DNA of 64,000 nt from Prostheceraeus crozeri (Eukaryota; Platyhelminthes; Polycladida; Euryleptidae). Made by a program: the position numbers and the translations under genes. The stretch is taken from the NCBI GenBank assembly GCA_907163375.1, contig CAJQUW010012890.1, positions 744,001-808,000 of the forward strand, given 5' to 3'. The notes under the pieces were generated by a model. It searched no databases. It was given only the letters and a program-made list of their open reading frames with translations, and had not been told where the DNA came from. Of the stretch, positions 56,923 to 64,000 are shown piece by piece (the first letter of the stretch is position 1; each line of letters opens with the position of its first letter).

Positions 56923-57213
56923 TGTCTATGATGATTGTAGTAAGGTAAATCACCAAAGTAAATTATTCTAGTCTCTAACAGCCCGGAGAGAGTTTTTAGA
57001 ACACCGTCTTGTCTCGCAGTCAGAATAGTTGTGTTAATATTATCATCAGCATTACATTCGCCAAGTGACAGGATGGAAAGGTAATTAAGATAAGGCGAAG
57101 AGATTACAAGTGGAAAGTGAAGTAAAGAGAGGTGTTAAAATCAAGGAGAGCAGCAGCTGTACACCATCTGTTAGCGTGCATCGCAACTAAGGCTGATTGA
57201 TGACACCGCTACA
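56905..57213. mobile_element. Short element with TGTAG...CTACA ends, possible solo LTR, inserted in LINE-e
   Basis: The 309-bp segment begins TGTAG and ends CTACA. GCTT occurs on both sides (56901-56904 and 57214-57217), a possible 4-bp target duplication. The TG...CA ends with a short target repeat suit a solo LTR. No gene or internal region accompanies it, and a small TIR element is also possible. It looks like an old remnant and is younger than LINE-e, which it interrupts. Confidence 0.4.
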
Positions 57214-57702
57214 GCTTGATCGCTTTCAACGTCGAGGTCATCGATTGATTTGTGGACCGGGCTGTACGTGTATCAATTTTCCACCAATATCAAAGATGTT
57301 GAGAAGCCGCAGTTTGGACTATCTTCTCTGCTGTGAGCGTCATTCGCTACACCCTCTTCACCATTTCGTCCCTGTACGTCTGAGAAATAGTGGTCACTTT
57401 TTGTTGCCCTCTGTTAGAACAGTTAGAAGACAGAATTCTTTTTTCCCGTGGTCGTGTGCTCTTTCAAATGGTATTCGAAATTAAACTGCATGGAATCAAC
57501 GATCTTTCTTGAATGTGATTTTATTCATTTTTACTTGATGACTTAGTGAATTTTTATATTAAGTTACGTGTAGTTAACTTTGTGAATATCATGCATGTGT
57601 GCACCATCTGATTATCTGTTTTTCTTGCTTACGATGTCGATGTTATTATATGATAAAGTTGTGATTTTCATTCATTCTAAATATACGTTTCTCTCTCTCT
57701 CT

Positions 57703-58025
57703 CTCCACCACAGACTTCGGATCCATTCCTTGGTCAGCAGACGAGATCGTCTCCACCGCGAACTTCGGATGGATTCCTTGGTCAGCAGACGAGATTGTCT
57801 CCACCGCGAACTTCGGATGGATTCCTTGGTCAACAGGGGAGGACGTCTCCACCTCAGACATCGGCTTGTGCATTGTTGAGTAGGGTTCATCTGCTTACTG
57901 TTCCTGTAGTTGATATTCTTAAAAATCAGATTTTGACGATTAAGGTGACATATCTGGAAGAAGTGCTTGCAAAGGCCCGGGAGACATCGACGCGTATCAA
58001 ACGGGACAATGATTTCGATGCCTAA
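57703..58025 (+). repeat. 48-bp tandem repeat array with exon-like open frame
   Basis: Three units of ACTTCGGAT(C/G)(C/G)ATTCCTTGG-type sequence follow a (CT)n-CCACCACAG stretch that looks like a splice acceptor at 57712. In one frame each unit reads TSDGFLGQQTRSSPPR (16 residues) and the frame goes on for about 60 more residues (TYLEEVLAKARETSTR) to a stop at 58025. In another frame it reads FGWIPWSADEIVSTAN and stops at about 57886. All three frames are open through the array, as expected of a 48-bp period. It may be the last exon of a host gene; I recognise no family. Confidence 0.4.
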
Positions 58026-58757
58026 TCAGCTGCATCAATGAGAACATGATTAACATTTCCAATTTCCAACTTCAGAATCATAATATGATTACAGCTGCAG
58101 CTAAATTTGATTTGAAACAATTTCTCACAGCATAACTCTGCCCATCACGAGATCCTGTGAATTGTTAGACGATGTCGCATATTTATGTTGCTGTCCTAAG
58201 GTTCAATACAAATTCTCTTACAAGTGCTGAATAATGAAACAATTTCCCATTTGATAATAGGAATTGGGCAATTACGCCGGAGCTGTCGATGAGGACTGAA
58301 AATTAATAAATTAATGTAGTGAGCTTTGTATTCCTCAAGGTAATTCAATCAACCATTCAATTAGAGCTATTCAAACTTCCGATTGTTGGCTACCTTTTAC
58401 GCTCTGCATAGCGCAATGTGAAAATATTGAAGTGGGAATCTCCCCATGATACAGCGTCAAATGATAGCACACATGCGAAGGTGGAAGACAGGGCTTCAAG
58501 GGTGCAGGCTAGCGCGGTAGAGCTTCATGGGTGCAGAGAAATGCGGGGATAGTTTTTGTCACGTTTGAGGACAGCTGTGAAATACTTAGTATGCTTAGAA
58601 AAAGTTTTTTTTTATTCTTTAAATGTTGAAGGACGACGTGCGTCATAAGATGTGATTGGCTTAGCTCGATAGACTTTAATTCAATTGATTTTCAACATCA
58701 AATGCGTTGGAATGACAAATGATATGTTAAATTGATTACTTGCCTTGCTGAAGATTA
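58026..58757. other. No gene seen
   Basis: AT-rich sequence without recognisable open frames or repeats. Confidence 0.4.
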
Positions 58758-59392
58758 AGGGTGACTTCGATTACAGGAGTAATTGTAATCTACAGTCGAG
58801 CTGTTGACTGTTACGGCTGTAGTCACTGTATTGGCTGTAATTGACTGTAACGGGCTGTAACAAGCTGTTAACAGCTGTAGCGGCTGTAATTACAGCCAAT
58901 TACAATGGCAGTCGGTTGTAATTACAGTTGAATCATTGTATCAAAGAATATTCAATTATCAATATATCGACAAGTTGGAATACGTTATATTTCAGATTTG
59001 GTCAGTATGCCGTAAAAGCACTTAACTTAAGGTCTGTGAAATCTGGGAGTTGCAATCCATCACGAAGATGTCAAGATGAAAAGAAAATTACAAATAGCAG
59101 TAGTTATACTGTAATTTTTTCTTGGCGATGGTAATTTGATTTTTAAGCTAATAAATGTTTCAGTAGAAGCCCATAGATATCCAACCTCAGGTCTCCCTTA
59201 CCATTGTATTGTTTGGAAAATCGATTGGATTATGATTCTCAGCAGGAGCCGTCCACTGACGCAGATGACAATAAGATGGCTCGGCTGCCGCTTTCTACAG
59301 TTACTGTAATTTTTAACAAAGGCTTCAGTTTTCAACAGGCAATAACAGCCAACTACACTCAACTACAGTTGTAATCGAAGTCATCCTACGTT
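58758..59392. mobile_element. MITE-like element with GTGACTTCGATTACA ends
   Basis: The left end GGGTGACTTCGATTACAG (58758 onward) and the right end, reverse-complemented, AGGATGACTTCGATTACAAC form an imperfect TIR. The left subterminal zone (58780-58930) is a dense patch of GCTGTAA/TTACAGC/GGCTGTA words in both orientations, partly mirrored at 59300-59370. A 68-residue frame inside is not convincing. The family is unknown. Confidence 0.5.
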
Positions 59393-60330
59393 TTGCGGTT
59401 TTTTACAATGCGACACCAAAGCAGTGAATTAATTTTTGTTGCTACAAGTCACTGTCAGCTACCGTAAAATTACAGTAAGAAACGGTAAGTTACCGGCAGC
59501 TGAATGCAGCTGCAATTTATTAGCTTTATGGGTAGGGATTAGAACCGGCCTGGGCCGGGCCGGCACATTCAAAACCGGGCGGCTTCTTATTTGAATGAGT
59601 ACTGGCCCCGGCCGGATTATAGCGCATAAAAATTTGGAGGCGTTACTAAGAAACCTTCAAAAGACTTCCTATCTGACCGATGAAGTAAGATATTAGGAGA
59701 AGTGGACAGAGCACCCTTCCCCCTGTGAATAACTCGCGAGGGCAAACAGTCTCCGTATGCTCTCAAATCAATTAAAAGCCAAAAACTACTGAAAAGAAGT
59801 GAAAACGCCTATCAGAGCTTCAATTCTCGTTGAACAGCTGCAGGTTCGGGCTCGACACTGACATAGATATGCGGAATGGAATTCACGCCAACTTGCAGAG
59901 GAAGACTTTGGTATGCCAGTGCAAGAAGTTCTTTGATGTTATCTCAACAGGAATGTCAGATTTTCATTAGACAAAGTTCCGTTTTTTATTAAAAAGCCAG
60001 ATTTTCCAATCATCTCGATTGAGTGCTTTGGGAATAGCACCAATGGATCACTGAAGGTATCAATTTATCTCTACATTCTCAGACTTTCATCTGTCTCTTG
60101 CCATGCATTCAATCTCCGTAACATTCCCGGGAGATTGCTTGCGATTAATTTTATAGTCCCCTTTGACACTCTGTTGGTTTGAAAAATGATTACTTCTTGG
60201 AGAATATTCAATTCGCTTTTTTACCGTAGAGCGAAAGCACGGAATTCACTTATAAATCTTTTTCCTCTTCTCGCGACCTTTTTCAGCAAGATTTTCATAG
60301 CTCAATGTCCCACTGATATGTACTAACAAT
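59393..60330. other. No gene; GC-rich CCGGCC patch at 59535-59625
   Basis: The patch TTAGAACCGGCCTGGGCCGG, then GGGCCGGCAC and CCCCGGCCGGATTATAG stands out from the AT-rich surroundings. It could be one end of a transposon or a short CpG-rich element, but no partner end was found. Confidence 0.35.
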
Positions 60331-60395
60331 ATCCGCATTCTAGCGGGAATCGGACTAACCAATGCTCTAACCAGTTGAGAAATCGGATTCGTCAG
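60331..60395 (-). repeat. tRNA-like fragment (SINE head or tRNA pseudogene)
   Basis: On the minus strand CTCAACTGGTTAGAGCATTGG is a good D-arm/A-box match, and CCGATTCCCGCT resembles a B-box tail. The anticodon and variable parts between them are missing, so this is not a functional tRNA. Confidence 0.4.
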
Positions 60396-60754
60396 GTTTT
60401 CATCGGCATTGATTCAATTCAAAATTCAAAATTTCAAAAAGCTTTATTTAGACTCACAATAGCGGTGGGAATTCGACAAGGTAGTAGATGCATAAAAACA
60501 TAAAAAAGACACATAAACCTAAAATCATGGACAATACTTAATAAAAGAGTTTTGAAATCTCTTTGTTCTTGCCAAAGGCTTCCTCAGACAACAGTTATTC
60601 ATTAACGGACAACTGCCTTGGTTCAAAAAAGGGACGAAGCGGATGATGAGGTTCTCTTAAAACTTTCTCAAAAAGATTACGACACATCTTGTCACCTGCA
60701 GCAAACAAGGACTCTTTAATACATGATTTATCCTCAATTAAAAGAAACGCTCTT

Positions 60755-60832
60755 TCTCGACCCGTGACATTTTCGCGCCTAGCGAGCTCGCAAGAGCAGA
60801 TTGGCGCTATACAAATATACCTACTTACTTAC
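60755..60832 (+). repeat. SINE/LINE-tail-like sequence ending in (ACTT)n
   Basis: ATTGGCGCTATACAAATATA followed by CCTACTTACTTACTTAC has the look of a 3' tail shared by many animal SINEs and LINEs (GCGCTATA(C/T)AAAT plus a short tandem repeat). The head could not be traced. Confidence 0.35.
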
Positions 60833-61979
60833 TTACAAACGAATTCTTAAAAAATCTGTCATGTTACATGTTACAGGAAAAGTGTACAAAAGTAAGGGTC
60901 TGATGTAAGCACAATAAGCTATAGGCCTAAATAACAAAGGAGAAGGGCAATTGGCTCTCTTCAAACACAACAAAATATACATGTGTCTGGACGCTTTCTT
61001 AATTACCTTCTTGATCTACAAACCATAGCTTTTTCTTTGTTCCATTATTTACTTAAGCAGAATATCAATCCTCCATTCTAGTCTACCATTAATTTCTTCG
61101 AATGTTTAGCATCATAAACAATTTCCACTTGGTCTGACTCGATTACCATTCCAGCTAAGTTAGCTTATCTGAGGGTAATATGGGGTGCCCGTTTGAGCCA
61201 ACCCACCAACAAATCTCCAGACTTTCGATTCCTTTCTCATACACTTGTGGCCTACCAAACTGCATACATTAAAATCGCAAACCTCTCCAGCTAAGTTAAT
61301 CCCCTGGGAGTCTGGTCTAATATCTTATTTCCATCCATGTGTTGAAAAGTTGATATTACCATAGCACTCAGAGCGCATGCGCATTACTTTTCAGTCCCTG
61401 TTCAACTTTTCAGTCTTTGCGGTCAACATGTTAACACTTTGCAGTTCGTGAACTTTTGTGCTGCAAAGAATATTTTCGTCATGATTTTATTTTCCTTATG
61501 TATTATTTTGATTGTAATTGCGTTAAATGTCCTTGACAATTGCCTAAATCTAACATTTGAAGCATTGAAACATAGGAGCATTACAAAGTGCTCAATTGTA
61601 TTATGTCGACCTAATGCAGAATCAAACTTATAAAACTGCTAAACGATCTATTATTGACACAATTATCAACATTATTGTTATTTTGCTTTCGATAAAATTG
61701 ACTCCTCGATCTTCGTATATTTTACTGCTAGCTTCGTATATTTTATCGTTTCATCTTTCGTATCGTTTCTTCATCATTTCTGCGGTTCTTTTCATTTTGA
61801 AGTCGCTATTTGGTTCATTAATAGAATGTGACAAATAATGGACTCTGATTTATGTTCAAAAAGTCTTCTATTGCAATGTTTAGTAGCCTATTTGTATGTC
61901 TATTCCTAGTCAATGGATAGAAATATTATACATTTATAAGTATGGCCATAGACTTCTTTATGTATGGCCGACAAATAGG
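60833..61979. other. No gene seen
   Basis: AT-rich. Two short hydrophobic frames (61439-61633, 61596-61838) overlap in different phases and are probably T-rich chance frames. Confidence 0.35.
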
Positions 61980-62459
61980 ACGCTAAGATAATATCCTACC
62001 TCTCATCGTGCTGGCTGGTCGTCGCTCCGTTCGCTCTAGTGATTCAGTGTCTTCGTTTGGTCGTTCTCTGCTTCTGTGTTGGTGATCTTTGGAGTTATTT
62101 GTATCAATCAGCGCCTCTAGTCATCGTCTTTGTGGCTGTGTACTTCATTTCGTTGCTCAGAGTCCTCATTCGCCGTAATTCCTGGGGAACTGCAAATCTT
62201 CGCCCTGATATTCAGTGAAAAGTGTTCATCGGTGTCTGTTTGCGCTTGTTCGCTGTCTTTGTCTGTGGGATCGAGATCACGTGACGCGAGGGTACGCACA
62301 ATTTTCATAACATTCCGGTTTGTGTAAAAGAAGATATCTACAAAGACGTTGGTGCCCCTGTGGTCGAGAGGTGGAGTGTATGGTCGCTGTACAATCGTCT
62401 GGTTTTCACTATTGGTTCGATTCCTGGTAACACTTTTGCTCCACAGAAACTTCTTGGAT

Positions 62460-63215
62460 ATGAATTCTCGAAAAGGAAGTGATGCAGTTTTGGAGACTTG
62501 TGCAAGTTGTTCTATTGCTATAGAAGGTGATGTGGTGAAATGTCAGTTTTGTCTGAAGACTTTTCATCTAAAGAGGGAATGCTGCAACTTACCTCAGTCC
62601 GCTTCGAAGGCCCTCTTATCGTCCCCTCACTTATCCTACTCCTGCAATGACTGCAAGAATACGAAATTATGTGATGTTCTCCACAGAATTGTATTGTTGG
62701 AGAAGGAGCTAGAGGAGATGAGACTGAGCAAATCTTCTACATTATCCGCTGATTTAACACGAGCAGTTCATGATGCTATAGTCGAGAACAACGAGAGGGA
62801 GGTAAAGAAGAATAATGTTATGGTGTTTGGTTTGGAGGAAAGTTCTGCTGATGTTACTGACACTTTTTGCCTTGGAGTCGAGGAACCAAGTGTTCAGGAA
62901 CTTTGTAGTAAGCTGGATATTTCTCGAGATTCAATTGTAGCAGCTGATCGTGTTGGTAGGCGAGGTCTAAAACCGCGTCCTGTCAGAATTCGCTTTATGA
63001 TAAATGATGGCAAGGCAGAGTGTTTGAGAAATGCTTGGAAACTCAAATCTTTTAATTCTAATACGAGGCAGACAATCTTCCTTCGTCCTGATTTGACACG
63101 GATGCAGTTAATCGAAGACAAAAAACTGGTTGAAGAATTTAAAAGAAGGAAGGCATCTGGAGAAAATGTTATTCTAAAGCGAGGAACTATCATTGCAAAA
63201 GACGAGAATAACTGA
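62460..63215 (+). CDS. LINE-f ORF1 protein with PHD-type zinc finger
   Basis: The first ATG (MNSRKGSDAV) is at 62460; the frame is open upstream but without Met; 251 residues. Residues 14-65 form a PHD-like finger: C14, C17, C28, C31, H36, C41 or C42, C62, C65, as in the ORF1 of CR1-type elements. A short coiled coil follows (LEKELEEMRLSKS). Then comes the RRM-like region and C-terminal domain: EVKKNNVMVFGLEESS, SIVAADRVGRRGLKPRPVRI, RQTIFLRPDLTRMQLIEDKK, KRRKASGENVILKRGTIIAK. It would bind the element RNA and perhaps chromatin. The stop is TGA at 63213-63215, followed in frame by CAA and an open ORF2. Confidence 0.8.
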   Translation: MNSRKGSDAVLETCASCSIAIEGDVVKCQFCLKTFHLKRECCNLPQSASKALLSSPHLSYSCNDCKNTKLCDVLHRIVLLEKELEEMRLSKSSTLSADLTRAVHDAIVENNEREVKKNNVMVFGLEESSADVTDTFCLGVEEPSVQELCSKLDISRDSIVAADRVGRRGLKPRPVRIRFMINDGKAECLRNAWKLKSFNSNTRQTIFLRPDLTRMQLIEDKKLVEEFKRRKASGENVILKRGTIIAKDENN

Positions 63216-64000
63216 CAACCAGTGATCTCTGATTGCTTACCAGTTATTTTTTATACAAATGCTCGATCAATATGCAACAAGTTTGATGAACTCTGTGTCT
63301 CAGTTGATAAGCATTTGCCGGATGTTATTGCTGTTACTGAAAGTTGGTTGCACGATTTAATTAGTGATGAACTTTTCCATATTAAAGGGTATAACTTATT
63401 CAGAGGAAATCGAAGTCAAGACAAGAAAGGCGGTGGCATTTGTGTGTGGACAAGGAATCAGATTCATGTGACCCTTATACAAAATACATCAGCAAATGAT
63501 CACGTTGAATGTATCTTCTTGCAGATGTCTCATCAACGTTTTGAATGTGTATTTGTGGTGCTATATTTCCCACATGGTAGTAGCATGACTTCAGTACAAA
63601 AGCAAACCTCATCTGACTACATTATATCTGTTATAGACAATTATTTTCGTGAACATCCTGAACGTCCTGTGATCATCGTTGGTGACTTTAATAACGTGGA
63701 TACGAGTTTCTTTGAAATATGTTTTGACCTTACCAATGTTGTTGATCAACCAACAAGAGGTGACTCATTTTTAGACAAGATCTTGATTCCTCATCAAATG
63801 GCCCTATCATATACTCAAGTAAATGTATGGCCTCCTCTTGGAAGTAGTGACCACAATGTGATTATTGCCAGACCGAAGCATCAAATGATTTATGATGCTA
63901 TGTATTATGCTGTGATGGACATGCGTGACTCAAAGTTGGAAAATGCGATACATCTTCTAGAATCGGTAGAGTGGATTGACTCTTTGTCTTCCTGTGATAT
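63216..64000 (+). CDS. LINE-f ORF2, endonuclease domain (partial, continues past the window)
   Basis: The frame is the same as ORF1's and starts directly after its TGA. There is no ATG before the endonuclease motifs. It shows LPVIFYTNARSICNKFDELC, the catalytic Glu in VTESWLHD, KKGGGICVWT, VIIVGDFNNVDT and PLGSSDHNVIIARP, i.e. all catalytic positions of an apurinic-type endonuclease. The reverse transcriptase lies beyond the window. No stop interrupts the visible 261 codons. Translation probably depends on read-through or re-initiation at the ORF1 stop. Confidence 0.8.

Larger units (their letters stand above)
53781..57702 (+). mobile_element. LINE-e: nearly full-length two-ORF non-LTR retrotransposon (CR1/jockey-like)
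   Basis: In order: a short 5' leader with a GGTTCGAATCC word, ORF1 (53843-54550), ORF2 with endonuclease and reverse transcriptase (54589-56922 and on to 57484), a 3' UTR of about 200 bp, and an end in (TC)n. One 309-bp foreign insert (56905-57213) splits the ORF2 C-terminus; otherwise ORF1 and ORF2 are open throughout. That makes it the best-preserved retrotransposon here. It entered the 48-bp tandem array: GAGATCGTC before it and TCCACCACAG after it belong to one unit. Confidence 0.8.
61980..64000 (+). mobile_element. LINE-f: 5' half of a two-ORF CR1-like non-LTR retrotransposon (runs off the window)
   Basis: A GC-richer, pyrimidine-rich leader (about 61980-62459, left limit approximate) precedes ORF1 (62460-63215). 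ORF2 follows immediately in the same frame to the window end. It belongs to the same broad group as LINE-e but has a PHD-type ORF1, so it is a separate family. Both visible ORFs are open, which makes this copy a candidate for an intact element. Confidence 0.75.

Noticed and set aside
53743-57750. A long target duplication around LINE-e (ACTTCGGAT..GATCGTC on both sides)
   Set aside because: The same unit is part of a 48-bp tandem array, so insertion into an existing array explains it without a long duplication.
60331-60395. Functional tRNA on the minus strand
   Set aside because: D-arm looks good but the anticodon and variable regions are missing.
61439-61838. Small membrane protein gene (hydrophobic frames)
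   Set aside because: Two overlapping frames in T-rich DNA in different phases. Hydrophobicity follows from base composition.
62355-62430. tRNA-Ser/Leu-like gene
   Set aside because: A- and B-box words are present but the T-stem and acceptor do not pair and there is no clear anticodon arm. I keep it only as a LINE leader feature.

Overview
This window looks like AT-rich, gene-poor nuclear DNA of an invertebrate animal. The evidence is the mix of animal transposon families (PIF/Harbinger, hAT, piggyBac, Tc1/mariner, CR1/jockey-like LINEs, a Penelope-like element), an animal-type ShKT-domain gene, and frequent TAGGCCTA/ACATGTA words of the kind common in marine invertebrates such as echinoderms. 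The phylum is an inference and is weak. I see no operon, rRNA, CRISPR array or convincing tRNA gene.

Host genes are few. The left edge (to 611) is the 3' end of a disordered, acidic-tailed protein. At 46.7-47.8 kb lies a secreted-type ShKT-domain gene with a non-autonomous hAT copy inserted in its first part. At 57.7-58.0 kb a 48-bp tandem repeat forms an exon-like open segment. Everything else I can assign is mobile DNA or tandem repeat.

Layout. 2-15 kb: MITE-like repeats, a Penelope-like relic with a GIY-YIG end, a hAT transposase relic, and several non-autonomous hAT and piggyBac-type elements with visible target duplications. 16.0-16.4 kb: a 31-bp minisatellite. 17.6-22.5 kb: a long-inverted-repeat element (LTIR) carrying two nested minus-strand LINEs, one of which contains a 211-bp fold-back duplication. 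22.5-28.3 kb: a Harbinger-type exon remnant, an RTE-like reverse transcriptase fragment, a large inverted repeat and a hammerhead-like motif. 29.0-36.2 kb: two side-by-side copies of an unnamed TIR element (MITE-1). The first holds a nearly intact 4.3-kb Harbinger transposon and the second holds a piggyBac-type MITE. 37.8-38.2 kb: a 32-bp minisatellite. 38.8-39.9 kb: a LINE fragment between 92-bp direct repeats. 41.0-42.7 kb: a mariner-type relic with an internal hairpin. 42.8-46.2 kb: more copies of the same MITEs. 48.3-48.9 kb: a piggyBac transposase relic. 52.5-53.7 kb: an internally deleted Tc1 element. 53.8-57.7 kb: a nearly full-length two-ORF LINE. 62.0 kb to the end: the 5' half of another two-ORF LINE.

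How the parts work together. The Harbinger element carries both genes that this superfamily needs (a MADF/Myb-like DNA-binding protein and a DDE transposase, convergent). Its ends are packed with CCCCGAT heptamers that may be binding sites for one of those proteins. The transposase relics (hAT, piggyBac, Tc1/mariner) belong to the same superfamilies that would have mobilised the short elements around them. Nesting gives relative ages: MITE-1 and LTIR are oldest, LINEs and the piggyBac MITE are younger, and the Harbinger copy is among the youngest. All boundaries, repeat matches and protein-family calls were made by eye.
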